Source: Holacanthus passer
Taxonomy: Eukaryota > Chordata > Actinopteri > Pomacanthidae
DNA length: 64,000 nucleotides
Assembly (NCBI GenBank): GCA_025331565.1
Contig: JAFREQ010000011.1
Coordinates: 15,768,001 to 15,832,000 of the forward strand
Direction of reading: 5' to 3'
The position numbers and the translations under genes were made by a program. Of the stretch, positions 1 through 12,125 are shown one piece after another; the first letter of the stretch is position 1; each line of letters starts with the position of its first letter. Below the pieces are notes generated by a model. That model ran no database searches and was not told where the DNA came from. It saw only the letters and a list, made by a program, of their open reading frames with translations.

Positions 1-75
1 GTTTCTGCATCACAAAGTTGTCAATGGCAAAGTACAGGACCAGGATGATGACAGTGATGGCCGACATGAGCAAAC
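1..75 (-). CDS. atp2b2: atp2b2 coding exon, transmembrane helix M3 (partial, cut by window edge)
   Basis: The acceptor AG is at 76-77 on the minus strand, and the exon opens with two bases completing a Gly codon shared with the previous exon. The visible translation is LLMSAITVIILVLYFAIDNF followed by VMQK, about residues 404-427. This is the third membrane helix of PMCA pumps, the segment before the extracellular loop and the M4 calcium site. The family continues with a Trp- and Pro-containing loop, which is off the window. No stop or frameshift is seen. Family assignment is secure. The paralogue cannot be decided from this exon, because the Q-K ending resembles PMCA1 and the rest fits PMCA2 or PMCA3. 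Confidence 0.9.
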
Positions 76-1575
76 CTGAAAACAGATAGAAAAATCTATC
101 AGCAGAGTGCTGTATAAGATTGAAAGTGACTTTAAAAAATGAAAGGTCGTCATTGGACACTGGCGAGGTTAGAGATGTTTGATAGTCAAAAGATAGAGTC
201 TGAGTGGAGTGTCACTTAATGTGTGCCAAGTATGCTTGTAATTAATCATATTTATTATGTTCAATTTACACGTACGTGTTCACCTAAACTCAACAAAGAC
301 AACACTTCTGACATTATTAGCTACAGTACACATGGTTTTGGTGCAATGACATGTCAAACTTTTTCTGTGAAAAAAGTCAACACCATATTAATTTAGGGCT
401 TAACAAACAAGTATCATTACTGAACAATAGTAATCTGATCACTTGCTTTGACATTTGCTGCTTTAAATGAAAAAGTCTAGTAAACTATACAAGTTTCAAG
501 TTTCAAGTATATGGTCTTTATTCTTTATCTAAATGCTAATAAGCTAGTGGCTTATGAAGAGTGTCAGGTTGGCAGACAACCCTCAGTAACATAAAAACAG
601 GCAGACATGATAGAGGGTCACAGGCCCTGAAGTGTTTTGAGCCCAAACATTTTCTGCCAGACCCGCAGGAAGGCCATATGATCTTAAAGTGCTGCTTGTA
701 TGTAAATCCATCCACGGTATTTCATTGTTCTGACACCCCGTCCTCATTCCATCACTCAGACTAACAGTCTGATGTAACAGCACACTGTAAAAACAAGGAC
801 TTGTTTAAGTGATTCTCAAAAAAAAAAGAGAGAGAGAAACCCTAAACTTTACACTAAAACAAAAAAGAAGACAAAAAAGAGAAAAAGTAGTCAGGCTCTT
901 ATAATTTCCTAAACAGCTATTAAGGAATATTCTGAGGATTTTTGTGAACCTGGTTTTAAAAATTCCTCCAGACTGGTCCAAAAAGCCTTGCATTTTTGCA
1001 TGAGGTATTTTAGGTATGTAATATTCATGGCTATTTGTTCAACAGTAATCCCACTATGTTGCTGCTGGGAGGACACCCACAGTGTGGGCATACTGGCATG
1101 TGGGCATCTGTTACTAAAAATGCTTGCTGATACAGACCCAGTGCAAGTGTTTTAGACATCAACTCATACACATAAATTGCTTTAAATTACATTACAAACA
1201 ATTGATTGCGGTTTAGATTATGTGCACTTATTGTGAGCTGCTTTGGATAAAAGCATCAGCTAAATAAATGGAATGTAATGATTGTAAAATTGCAAAAGTG
1301 AACAAGATGCCTAATGCAGTCTCAGTTGTTCTCACTACAATGATTCAGCAAGTCCACAGAGGGCAGGTCATTTATAAAAACAAAATGAACAGGCTCTTCT
1401 TCATAATTGAAACACTTTAGCATTCGTCTTAACTGTTGTTTGTTTTAAGCAAGAAAGAAGTGCGTCTTATCAGTACATCTTAGTTTGATGGACAGGATGA
1501 TGGTTCAGTACCTTGTTGTTCCTGATTTAACTGCCTGACTGAGCGCTGGACTTGTCCGTATGCAATTTACTGTAC
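76..1575 (-). other. intron between the M3 exon and the lipid-binding exon
   Basis: A 1.5-kb intron. The gene-strand donor is GTACAG next to position 1575 and the acceptor is a pyrimidine-flanked AG at 76-77. Apart from a LINE/SINE-type tail near 1231-1283 I see only AT-rich sequence. The short open frames here have no coding character. Confidence 0.8.
1231..1283 (+). repeat. fish L2/SINE-type 3' tail fragment
   Basis: The block containing CTTTGGATAAAAGCATCAGC followed by TAAATAAATG is a diverged copy of the very common tail 'CTTTGGATAAAAGCGTCTGC' found at the 3' end of L2-related elements and SINEs in ray-finned fish. Only the tail is recognisable. Assignment is from memory of the motif, not from a database search. 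Confidence 0.6.
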
Positions 1576-1740
1576 CTGCTTTGCCAATCTGGACAGCCAG
1601 TTTGGTCAGCTTCCCTTGCAGCACAGACTTCTCTTTCTTCGGAACAGACACCTTCTTCCTCTCTTTCTCGTCGGCCTCCCCACCTTCAGCGCTCTTCAGA
1701 GGCTGCATCTCCATGGCAGCTGCTCCATCCTGCTTCTTAA
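1576..1740 (-). CDS. atp2b2: atp2b2 coding exon after splice site A: basic lipid-binding stretch before M3
   Basis: 165 nt, phase 1 in and phase 1 out. The translation, about residues 349-402, starts KKQDGAAAMEMQPLKSAEGG and ends with KKEKSVLQGKLTKLAVQIGK. This lies between the actuator domain and M3 and contains the basic region that binds acidic phospholipids in PMCAs. The acceptor is TTTACAG and the donor is GTACAG. The KKQDGA and EGGE wording matches both PMCA2 and PMCA3. The first codon is split and becomes GTT (Val) whichever upstream exon is joined, so this exon tolerates every site A splice form. Confidence 0.93.
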
Positions 1741-4628
1741 CTGTAAACACCACACAAAAACAGACAGCAGCGGTGTTAGAAATGTAGATTAGACCGAGGG
1801 AGCGCAGAGGAGCAGGGAGCCAGGCTTCAACACCCAGGTGTTACACCAGCTCCAGCACATTGAGCACAGACATACAGTTTGGATTTGAAACCAAGGAGAG
1901 ATCATATGACATCCCATGACAAGATGGGACCTAATTGGTATATATATAGCCTTCACATACCATAGTAAGGATTGTTTATGTTAGTCTCTGCATTGTCTTC
2001 AGGGTAAAATCAAAGAGCATGTGAATCTTGTTTCTGAATAGAATATGAAAACTAAAAATTCATGATACTGCAGCTCGGCTTTTGCTGATGTAAGGGAAAC
2101 ACTGTGTTTCTTATCATTCCCACTATCTTGTCATCAAACACATATTGATAGAAAATTGTGAATAATTCAGTGGTCCTACATCCAAGGTCCAGGCCATGCT
2201 CAGTATTTCCAGAGCGTGAAGAAAAAGGAAACTTTACATTACAGTGCAGCACATTTCAAGCACTCAAGAGAAACTCACTGTGTTTTATATAAAAAATAAG
2301 CAAAATACAAAAACTAAAAAAGAACAAAACAAGGGACAAAGTGGAAAAAAGGTACAATTCGAAATAATAAAGCTGAAAATTAAACTGGAGAATAAGTTTA
2401 GTCTAAAACAGAGTCTCAAGCCTTCTGGAGGTTTGTTTCAATGTGCAGAATAATAACAAAATTTTTAGCTGTCTAACTGTTTTTAATTTACAGACAAGTT
2501 TCAAATGACCTTGGAGGTGTAGAGAATTCAAATTCCAAAAGCAAGCCAAAAATATAATTTAGCATAATCCATTGAGTGATGATACAGTATAGCCCTTGAG
2601 GTATAGATAGCAGCAGTGCTTTAAAAATCAACTTTGTACCAATCTTGGAAGACAGCAGAGAGAAAAAGAAAGTTTCTATTCTGGCAATAATATGATCCCA
2701 GAACTGCATTAGAACTTAGTCAACAGAACAAAAAATTAACTCCACATTGTTAAAATGTAGTATAATTATAGTGACAGGAAACACAACATCTCAAGGAGGC
2801 TAAATCACATAAAACACAATTACTGTATGCTGCAGACTGTTACATGCATTTGAAATGATTGTCTCTGTCTGGCACAAAATAAACTGCTTCCTCTAGTCAA
2901 AAAGTCGAAATCTAAATTGTTAATGATCATCTACTAAAATAAATAGCGCTCTATGTATGTTACATACAGTATCTCCACACTTAAATTAATTGGTATTTCA
3001 TCTGCTTTACTGTAGGAGCTGTTTTATGGTGTGACAAAAACAAGATTTCATATTTTCTGGAATAAAAATACTCTTCAGCGATAAAACCAATCCTCAATTA
3101 CCTCATTCTGTCTCCATCTCTCTCCCCCTCACACACACACAGTTCAGTACAGTGCTTCTCTGTTAATGTAACCCATTGCCAAGAGTCATTTCAGCCCACT
3201 TTCCCAACAACAATGAGGCATGTATTTGATGCTCAAGAAAAAGCTTTTAATGTTGGACATTTGTCATTTTGTCTGGTTGTGCATTTTGTTTGTCCTCTCC
3301 CATGACGCAGCAGAGGAACAAGACCAAACACTTGATGTTAATACACGCTCAGGACAAAGATTCATCTTCTGAAAGCTGGATTTTGAAAATATTCTAGCAA
3401 TGCTGATCTACACTGTGATCGTCATACTGAGGTGGACAGAGTCTTCATTTACCCTGTTGCCCCTTTGCTTTGGGGATACTTTGACTTTTTCATCTTGTGT
3501 CTGTTTTAAAAAAAGGAAACATATTTTGACATGACATGAATTCTTAGTACATAGATTTGTGGATAAATTCATGGACTTGTTGGCTAAATAAACCAAATAA
3601 AGAATGTTGAGGATGACAACAATTTACAAGTTTGACGACTTTTGACGAGTTTTAAACGACTGAAAAAAATATTGGTCTGTTCACGTGACAAGCACCTGAT
3701 AGTAAAGCACCAGTATTTTAGTTGATTTAAAGAAAATGCATATTTAATGACAGATGTATTCATCAAGAAAAAACAATATCAAACATTTGTTGATAACAGC
3801 TTCTGAAATGTAAAAATTATTTTCTGTTATATATCATTAAGAAATGAATCACTTCTGACTGTTTGTCAGACACAAGATATTTGAAGGCATTGATTTTGTA
3901 ACATGGTTGATCTTTTTTAAAAAAAAATGTTTTACTTCCACAGATTAAATTGATAGATTAACAATAATAACAATAGGCACTACTGTAGTTGCACCATCAA
4001 AAGCATCACAGAATCCTTTTAATCCCACACAGTTCATTTCATATTGTCTGGGGTGAATTTCATGAAACAGTGGTAGAGGGGATCCAGGGTGTGCTATCTA
4101 ATTTGAGGAGAGAACCAAGAGGACAGTTTTGGGTGTTTCAGGTGGAAAGGGGCAGCCCAAGTGAGGCAGATACAGTAGTTGAAGGACAGGACAGTTTCTG
4201 TTCTCTCATAGAGAACATGACAAGGTCAACAACACAACAAGAACAACAACAGAACAACAGACCAGGGACAACACATCAGTGACAGACAGAGTGAAGAAGA
4301 AGGATTTTCTACCCTAATATGACTGCAGGTCAAACCTGGGTCAAACACTTGCATTCTCTAGGATTTACTTTCTCAAAGTCCCTCAGAATCTACACTGAAT
4401 TAGCACTGCACAATGATTTGAGAGATAGAGATGTGTTAAGAGTGCAGGATATAATCTAGGCTGAAATAAATAAAGGAGTTAAGGATTTTCCACCTGCATT
4501 TGACCCAAAGCTTACACCACACACCATAGAAGGGAAAAGATGAAGAGAAGAAGACGGGGAAGGAAGAGGAGGTGGACAAAAAAGAGAGAAGGCAGGGGAG
4601 GAGAGAGTGAAAGATATGGTTTGGTTAC
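1741..4628 (-). other. intron between the 42-nt site A exon and the lipid-binding exon
   Basis: A 2.9-kb intron with no recognisable gene. It is AT-rich with short poly-A runs. A purine-rich stretch on the + strand lies near 4530-4620, that is, pyrimidine-rich in the transcript just downstream of the 42-nt exon. Open frames here are short and unlike any family I know. Confidence 0.8.
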
Positions 4629-4670
4629 CTTTAATCTGGTTGCTCTCCATATTGCCATCTTGCATTTTAC
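4629..4670 (-). CDS. atp2b2: atp2b2 alternative exon, splice site A, 42 nt ('x'-type)
   Basis: Gene-strand acceptor TCCATCATAG and donor GTAACC bracket exactly 42 nt, phase 1 in and out. It encodes KMQDGNMESNQIK plus split codons. Mammalian PMCA2 has a 42-nt exon at this place with the closely similar reading KMQDGN followed by a D-x-S-Q-x-K pattern; PMCA3 has a related one. It sits in the cytosolic linker between actuator domain and M3, and its inclusion changes pump targeting and lipid response in mammals. Length, position, phase and sequence agree, so this is a real exon. How often it is used cannot be told from DNA. Confidence 0.92.
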
Positions 4671-5382
4671 CTATGATGGAGACATACAAGACAATAACAA
4701 CAAAAATAACCAAGGCAGACAAGTCAACAAATTATCAGCACAGAGACGACACACACAGTGAGAACCAAGAGTCACAAACAGGGAGACAGGAAAATGACTT
4801 TTAATACAATGTCTTTGTGACCGTCACATAGAAAGGCTTGTGATGTGTAACGGATGTAATGTGAGTAGAAGCTAGTGACTAAAAATTGGCAAAGGACTAA
4901 TAAAACAAAATGTAATTGAGAGTCACAGACAAATACTGTAGTGCACAGATTTTCTTTTTAAGAGACTTTATTTTATTGCATAAGCAAATAATCAGGTAAT
5001 TAAAAATGCTTAAAGGGGCTTTCTGAAAGAAAAATATTATAAATATTACTATAAATATAATATGCAGAGCATTTAAAAAACTGCACACAACCTGCTGAAT
5101 TTTCAGTTATTAAATATTGTTCTGAACGACACAGTCACGCTGAGAACAGGTCATTCCACACACATTATCAACAATACGAGTCATATCGTCAGGGTATAGA
5201 ATGAGATATCGAGACATACAGTAGATACAGCATTACACTGAACACTGACGGTGAGGGAGAGTACACCACAAACACACACTCTCACACACACCACACAAAC
5301 AAGAGACAGCATGCATTAGAGGAAAATTCAGAAAGCACATGCACACACACTTAGAGGGAAGCAGACTGGAGATGAGAACAAT

Positions 5383-5488
<106 letters not shown>

Positions 5489-6419
5489 CGAGCCTGAAGG
5501 AAAAGCCTCCCACATAGCAAAGTTACATAAGAACAACTGGAGGAAAATCGAAATCTAAGTTCGGGAACAGTGAATTTATAATGCTGTTGGATTCTGCTTA
5601 CACAAGGAGTGAACTTAATTCAAATGTGTGTTTCAATCAAGCAACATTGTTTTAAAGTAAAGAATCAACTTGCTGGTTCGCACAGAATATATCATTATGC
5701 AAGCTGATGAAACTTAAAACTAAAAGTGGCAAGAGTGCTGTGCTTTCAAATGAAATGTATAGACAATGTTTAAGAGAGAAGACATTATAATTAAGAAAGC
5801 ATCTATCATATCCTGCAGCGTTGATCCCATTATCCAGCCTGGCTTTAATTATAGCGATATGACCTGTTTCTCTCAGTGGTGGGCAGACAAGAAACTGCAC
5901 AAAATCTATCTTTCAGTGCTTTGTACTCAAATGTCACCGTGAAAATTACTCAGGTAGAGCTGGAAGACCAGATTCTCTCAGAATCTCCGGCATGTATGTG
6001 GAGAATAAATGGCTCGTTTCACCTCCGCTTCCACATTAGCCAGTTCCCTGGAGTCACAATAAAGCTGAAGATGACAAATTGCTCTGTTCAAGCCCAGGAC
6101 AGCACAAGGTCATCATTACAGTGCAAATCACGCCCCTCCTGCCTTGAGTACAAACATTTTGTGGCTGCTCTCCAAGGAGACAAAGATAAGAGAGAGCCCA
6201 GTGCTACAATGAATGTAGTTAATCTTTTGCATCTTGTCCAGCGAACACAGAAGATGGAAGATTTGCCCTAAGTGATCTCAGAGGACACCTAACTAAAGCA
6301 GATGGCCCTGCGGTGCCATTTTGCCACCATTCTTCAGCTAAAATCTTATCTACTGTCAGAAATATGAATAAATAGAATGAATATTTTACTGCACAATAGC
6401 TACAAAAGGCACAATTTAA

Positions 6420-6785
6420 GTTAGTATTTCTTCATCTTGAGGGGCATCTTTATTTACTTTCTTGCCAAGAGTTAGATGAGAAGATTGATAACACTCTCAC
6501 GTCTGTACGGTAAAAATATGAAGCTACCACCAGCAGTCGGTGAGCTAAGCTTAGCATAAAGACTGGAAACTGGACACAGCAAGCCTGGCTCTGTCCACCA
6601 GTAACAAAATCCGCCTACCAGGATCTCTAAAGCTCAATACTTAACACATTATATCTCGCTTGTTCCAGTTCGATCTGCACAAATACCAAAGTGTAAAAAT
6701 TACACTTTGTGGGGGTTATTTGTCATTTAACTCTTGACAAAAAGGGAATAAGTGTATTTCCCAAAATGTTGAACTATTCCTTTCA
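6420..6785 (+). mobile_element. fish miniature inverted-repeat transposon, long-TIR family
   Basis: The interior has GCTTAGCATAAAGACTGGAA, then GCCTGGCTCTGTCCACCAG and a TCTCTAAAGCTC block. The right end reads TTCCCAAAATGTTGAACTAT then TCCTTT. This is the widespread percomorph repeat whose ends are inverted copies of GGAATAGTTCAACATTTTGG. The left end is eroded but keeps the TTGCCAAGAGTTAGATGAGA part. It is non-autonomous, with no transposase frame. Related copies are at 23617 and 33296. Family recognised from memory. Confidence 0.75.
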
Positions 6786-7208
6786 AAACAACCCACTTCA
6801 AACATTGCAAGACTTCACAAATGTTAAGCTTGCTACCCTTCACAAAATCTTCATGAATGAATCTAAAAGGGCTCAAAAGGTTTTTACTACAACTGAGTTT
6901 AGTTTGAGTTTTCAATTGATGAACCAAAACATTTTTTCCAAAACAGCTACGCAGTACAGTATATACTGTCTGTTATAAGACAAAAGAGCATAAAGAGAAG
7001 AAAAAGAAACACAAGACAAATCTCTACAACTACAGAGGACATGCATTGACAGCATGGATACAAAAGGGTCCAACACAACTGAAGGAAAAGGTAGAGCAGA
7101 GCAGAAGGTGAGCACCCATGATAGGAGGCAGTTGGAGGATGGAGAAGGTAGGAGGAGTCAAAAGTCACAACAGAAAGAGGTCAGAGATCAGAGGTTTTGT
7201 CAACCTAC

Positions 7209-7262
7209 CATTAATTAGGCTGGCACTGCCAGGGGCATTAATGCCTGCAGCCCCATCCGTGG
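7209..7262 (-). CDS. atp2b2: atp2b2 alternative exon, splice site A, 54 nt ('w' component)
   Basis: The gene-strand acceptor AACTATAG is preceded by a C-rich pyrimidine tract and the donor is GTAGGT. The exon is 54 nt, phase 1 in and out. Translation is TDGAAGINAPGSASLIN with a split Ala before and a split Gly or Val after. The mammalian PMCA2 60-nt site A exon has the pattern A-D-G-A-A-A-S-N-A...S-x-N-A-S-L-V-N, so this is the same exon two codons shorter. PMCA1, PMCA3 and PMCA4 are not known to carry it, which supports atp2b2. In mammals the complete w insert directs PMCA2 to apical membranes such as hair-cell stereocilia. An upstream AG would allow a 93-nt version, but the pyrimidine tract fits the 54-nt form better. 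Confidence 0.85.
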
Positions 7263-7344
7263 CTATAGTTGCGATGGGGTGGATAGGGGGATGGGAGCAG
7301 TCTAGCCAGTAACAATGAAGGCCGAACATGAATGAACAAAAACG

Positions 7345-7405
7345 CACACGCACACACGCATCCACCCATGCACAAACACACACACATACACACGTGTGCA
7401 CACAA
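7345..7405. repeat. imperfect (AC)n tract; UG-rich in the transcript
   Basis: Interrupted AC/GC dinucleotides on the + strand read as GU-rich RNA about 85-140 nt upstream of the 54-nt alternative exon acceptor. This is a position where UG-binding splicing factors commonly act; a regulatory role is inference. Confidence 0.8.
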
Positions 7406-8415
7406 GACAATGAACAGAAATAACATGGTTATAGCACATTTAAGAGATTCAGCATATCTATGTGAACACTAAAGTCTAGTGTTGTGATCAGTGTGGATCA
7501 AACTTTATTTATGTTATCTGATGGATGTTACTGAAGTGATTTACTAAATGTTGTGTCAATAAAATAAACAAGTGTAATGTTGGACAGACATGAAACATGA
7601 AATCAATGAACATAATAAAATGTGAAACCAGAGCTACAAAACTGTACTTGTATATAATCTTGCATGTATATTAAATGTTAGTGATAATATCATGTTATGC
7701 TATGTTGTGTGTCATACAATTCATTTATTGTCATTTTTGTGAAGTTAATTTAAACCATGTTATTCATGTAATATCTTTTAGCATCACAAAATTATAATTT
7801 GCAAATAACAAATAAGCTAAAGCACAGCCAATCTGAAATTAAACTCTCCTGCAAAGTAAACAAAAAACGTATTAGCCAGGGGAATACACATGTGCCAACC
7901 AGTTAAATGATGAGTCTAATGAACTTGACTGGTGCAAATATGAGAAGGTAAACTATGATTACTGGAAAAAGGAAATTCAATAGAAGGTCAAGAATTGTTT
8001 TTCCTGTTTCCTTTTGGGTTTTGTGTCAAGAGTTCATTGATAACAAAAACACTATGATTTACAGCAGTTTAAAAGTTTCATCGCAATTCTCTAATTCATT
8101 TATTATCTCATTGAAAAACACTTGCTTTCTTTAATGACCCCAGTGATTGCAGTACAAACTATAATGTGTTTGCAATCACAAACAGTCTTTTGACACCAAA
8201 GATAATCCCAATTTTAACTTTTAAGTTATATTTGTTACTTTGCTATTATGTAGTCTTAATAAAACTTTTGTTGTTTCACTTGTGCTTGTACATTTAACTT
8301 GTAATTAGTCCAGCAATATGTGAAATGTGTGATATTGAAAATACTGAAAATTTGAAAATACCAATTTGATCAAATATACAACTTTAATTCGATACGATGA
8401 TCAAGAATGTTTTAA

Positions 8416-9028
8416 GTTCACACTGCAAGCCTCAGTGCTCAATTCGCATTTATGGCTCATAGCCGATGTTTTTTGTTTGGCTGTTCACATTATTTTTAAA
8501 TATCAGAATCCAGTGTGAACTGATCCAACAATTACACATCATACAACATCACACGCAGCACATTGTCATACAGAAGTAAACATGGAGGTCAACGTTAACG
8601 GTTGATGTGCAGTGGAAGCCAGCAAATTCTTGAGGACGAGGATGAGGAGAAAGACAAATTTAATTACAGCATTTTGTGGAGCAATATCTGCCAATTCTGC
8701 ACCGAGGGTGTACAAATGTGTGTGTGGATGTGTAGTCAATGCCAGGAGTGGTGGGATTGCTTCAAAGAAAACAGATTTCATCCAAAATTTCAGGATGTCA
8801 GGGGTTATTTTTGGCAGCAAGACACTCAGTTCAGGCGAATGAGTGACGGAGTGTCAGATACATGTACCTACATCACATACATATGAAAATGGCCCAAATA
8901 AGAATTGAACAGGTCAGATTCCATGTGATGTGTGCTGTTCACACTGTCATGAAAAAAAAAGAAATCTGAGTCACATATGAGCAAAAAAACAAAATTGGAT
9001 TTGGGCCACTTGTGCCTGTAGTCTGAAC
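8416..9028. mobile_element. miniature inverted-repeat DNA transposon
   Basis: The left end GTTCACACTGCAAGC and the right end GCCTGTAGTCTGAAC form a 15-bp inverted repeat with three mismatches. The interior near the right end has the GTGAACAGC...ACATCACATGGAATCTGA pattern (seen reversed) and TCACATATGAGC, known from a common fish element. Flanks GTTTTAA (8409-8415) and GTTTTCA (9029-9035) look like a decayed target duplication. No transposase frame is present. The superfamily is uncertain. Confidence 0.65.
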
Positions 9029-9908
9029 GTTTTCAGTGAATTTGACTGTTTCCCTAGGCCCAGATTATGTGTTACACTGTACAGTTTGTTGTTGGTTGAT
9101 CAGATACCTGGGATTATTATTCCTGGTTTAATCAATCTGACCAGATTAATTAAACGTGGGAGGATAATGCATATTGCCACTGTGCCAGATCAAAAGTACT
9201 CTGTTGAAGTACAGATGAAAACAAGACACATAGTATTTGTTAAACTTTAGATCAGCAGAACAAAGTATTGTCCACGGGGATGACACTTTTTGCTGTTACC
9301 TTGTATAATGTGGCAATTCTGAGACAGCATTGAAGGATATAGTACGCTATCCATGCAAGCTACTGGGGTACCTGCTCATTGAAACTACAGAGCTGTCAGA
9401 GGGACAATCAACAGCGGCAACAGATCACTACTGATGTTAAAATATGAATATGTACATATGTGAGATGCTCTCACATCCTGCAAAAGCTTATACCGTCTAC
9501 TTTATTCTCGACTGCTGGTACATGTGCTGTATACCTGCAGGGCTGTCGCTCTCATGTCATTGTTCTGTGACACAGAAATGAGATGAGTCTGACAGGCTTT
9601 GTTTATTCATGGCATTCAATGCGTCTATGAAACACGGCCGATGCTGAATGCTAGCTAGTTAGTTTGATGAGTGTGGTGCCTGTTATTAGGGGAGAGGATT
9701 ATGCATTGTGAAATGTGTCATCTGTCAACACTTAAAAAGATGCAGTGTTGTGATGAAGAGGCTTCTCTTTTTAAGTGAGGAATTAAATTGGGGCAAGGGT
9801 GCTTGGCTACAGAAAAGGGCTGAAGAGTAATGGTGGTTTATTGGGGATCATTAGGGGTCAAAAGGATCAAGTTCCATTCCCAGGGGTCAGAGAAAGGTGA
9901 TACTCTAC

Positions 9909-9941
9909 CTGTGTTCTGGTGTCCGTCTTCCACTGCCCCTC
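9909..9941 (-). CDS. atp2b2: atp2b2 alternative exon, splice site A, 33 nt (first of the cassette)
   Basis: A 33-nt exon with gene-strand acceptor ACCTCGAAG after a CT-rich tract and donor GTAGAGT. Phase 1 in and out. With the Gly codon completed from the previous exon it reads GGAVEDGHQNT, then a split Ala or Gly. The mammalian PMCA2 exon here is also 33 nt and reads V-K-K-G-D-G-L-Q-L-P, so only the D-G-x-Q core is shared. The call rests on exact length, phase, splice signals and order rather than strong similarity. An internal AG would give a 24-nt variant, also in frame. Confidence 0.7.
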
Positions 9942-10380
9942 CTTCGAGGTGAATTTGTAAGGATAAGAGAGTAAGGACAATAATGCACCTGAACCCACAG
10001 AACCTGGAAACTGCAGCTTACAAGTGTACCACCAATACTCATTTCATACAGTATTTATACACATTCAGCACTGTACTACAAATACCTACAAAAGGTTCAT
10101 ATGGTTCACGTGAGTTAAACAGGTGGACATTTGTGAGTTTATTGTTTATAACCCTTCTGATTGTAAGGACAGTTAAAAACACTGATATTATGCAATGAGC
10201 ATACACAGTTAGATTTTCAGAACATAAGGTAATGAAACGACAAAAGCTTTTTCAAGGGTACGCTGCTGAGCAACACTGACAAAAAAACAAATTACCTCAG
10301 TGCTCCTGAAGCAACTGCAGAAAAAAATCTTACGGAGCACGTTTACAAAAGAAGATGATTTAATGGTATAACGAGCTGAC
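9942..10380 (-). other. short intron before splice site A cassette
   Basis: A 439-nt intron between the actuator-end exon (donor GTCAGC) and the 33-nt exon. No repeats or other content recognised. Confidence 0.7.
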
Positions 10381-10506
10381 CTTTCTTTTCTTTCTTCTCT
10401 TCTTCCTCGGTGCCGGCCCCAAGCAGGGTGAAGATGATTCCAGTCTGAGAGTTAACACCAACAGCAGTGACCACCATGCGCCCTGACCCCTCCATCACAT
10501 GGGTAC
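10381..10506 (-). CDS. atp2b2: atp2b2 coding exon, end of actuator domain and acidic linker
   Basis: 126 nt, phase 1 in and out, acceptor TTTCTCCAG, donor GTCAGC. Translation, about residues 264-304, begins THVMEGSGRMVVTAVGVNSQ and ends GAGTEEEEKKEKK. The first half closes the actuator domain and the Glu/Lys-rich tail is the start of the linker holding splice site A. The MVVTAVG wording matches human PMCA3 slightly better than PMCA2 (MLVTAVG). The exon end AAA-G accepts any of the four downstream exons without creating a stop. Confidence 0.95.
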
Positions 10507-11999
10507 CTGGAGAAAGATGTGACCATCTAAGGATACTCTCATACAATTGGTTGGTTATTCATTCCCTAAAACTACACTACATAAGCATAATTGTGAAATT
10601 ATACAGCATTTCCCTATTTGGGCACATCAACTGAATGTATGCCAAAAATGATTAGCAAATGATCACATCCTGTTTTATGTATGTTTTAAACACAGGCCCA
10701 ACTTCTTTTTGAATCAAGGTTGTAAAACAGCTCCAATGTCAAAGATATCTCTGAGTGACTCATGTGGTCGATCAAGAACATTTGATTGTTTTCTCCAGAA
10801 AATGCATTGGTTGCTTTGGTTTGATATTGGTTCTATGTTTAAGATCTTCGTCCTGCTGCAGTGACCTACAATTGGGGGACTACTACAAAAATGGCTACAA
10901 ATCAAGTCAAGACCAAGACTTCATAGACAGAGTACCTCAAACATTATTAAAGCAGAAAGTCAGCACTTTATTCTTACTGACAGTTTTATTTTCAATCCAA
11001 TGCACGGGAGCAGTGAGCCAAAAGCAGTAAAAATGTGTCACACACACTGCACTACACTTTTCTGCATGTGGATATGTACAGTATACACACACAGAACATT
11101 ATTAACCTTTGGGAAAGTAAGTCAATAGGGTGGGTGAATATGAGGCTAATTAAAGAAGGCAGCAAAAAGGCACACAGCTAATTATCCACAGGAAAAAAAA
11201 CTACTAAGATTTGAGCTCAGATTAACCCATGTTTCTGGTATCTGTGATAATCTTTATTTCTAGGAATCCTATAACTGCAAATTCTAATCTATGCTGCAGC
11301 AAACACTAAAGCGATAAAGAGGGACAGCAGATTAAAAAAAACATTGATTACCAGGCTTTTGTCAGTGTCCGAGACTCTGCCATGACTGTGACATACAATT
11401 CATTCTATCACAATAGATTCTCTAAAAAGAGCAAAACAGACCAAAGCTAAACCTACTTCTCTGAGACTTTTACATTGGCCTCAACGTTATATGGTCGCTC
11501 CTGAAATAATTATAAAAAGTCAGGATTATTACGTAAACATTTAATATTTCTGTTTCTGTAATGTATTTGAAAGCAGTGGATGGAAATAAAAGGTCGTGAC
11601 ATTTGGCTGGTAGGTGTAACAAACCAACCCACTTTAATTTCTAATGTTGAGCTCTGGTGCAGGATGACAAATCTGAACCGGCCCACTGGGTGAAAAATGC
11701 CAGAAATGTAATTGTGGGCTTGTTTGAGAGAATCATTATTGCTTTCTGTTTTGTAAAGATGAAACAGAAATTGGCACTTATTGCTTAAGATGTAAAGAAA
11801 TTCAGATCAATACTTGCAATATTATTCTGTATTTGATGAGATTTTTGAAGTTGCTTTCTTCAAATTCCACAGTAACAGGCGAAGTATAGAGTCCTCGGTC
11901 TCGTCTCCTCCTCTGTTTTTGTCCCTTTACACAACATTACATGCTAGAAAACATGACTGTGACATGCAGTACACACCCATCCATCAACATGCAACATAC
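10507..11999 (-). other. intron within the actuator domain coding region
   Basis: A 1.5-kb AT-rich intron with donor GTATGT at the 11999 side. No transposon, RNA gene or extended repeat recognised. Confidence 0.8.
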
Positions 12000-12125
12000 C
12001 AGACAACAGCATGGGGTCCTTGTCTGCAGACTTCCTGACATGGTCGGACTCTCCGGTCAGTGATGACTCATCAATCTTCATGTCGTTGCCCTGGATCAAC
12101 ACTCCATCAGCAGGAAGCAGATCAC
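12000..12125 (-). CDS. atp2b2: atp2b2 coding exon, actuator domain with TGES motif
   Basis: 126 nt, phase 1 in and out, acceptor TTGTTGCAG, donor GTATGT. Translation, about residues 222-262, starts DLLPADGVLIQGNDMKIDES, then SLTGESDHVRKSADKDPMLL and S. The TGES motif (about 244-247) is the actuator-domain loop whose Glu directs water during dephosphorylation of the aspartyl phosphate. The IQGND wording favours PMCA2, while ADGVLI and DHVRKSADKD look like PMCA3. Confidence 0.97.

Larger units (their letters stand above)
7263..9908 (-). other. intron between the 33-nt and 54-nt site A exons
   Basis: A 2.6-kb intron containing an AC-rich tract close to the 54-nt exon and a 0.6-kb miniature transposon (8416-9028). 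Otherwise AT-rich and without recognisable content. Confidence 0.75.

Noticed and set aside
5876..6271. 131-codon open frame on the + strand inside an atp2b2 intron
   Set aside because: No motif, domain or family resemblance, no splice or promoter context, and antisense to a well-defined gene. It is the length expected by chance in this much DNA.
7209..7301. 93-nt version of the middle site A exon using an upstream AG
   Set aside because: It is in frame, but it would turn the C-rich pyrimidine tract into coding sequence and be longer than the mammalian 60-nt exon. The 54-nt form fits better.
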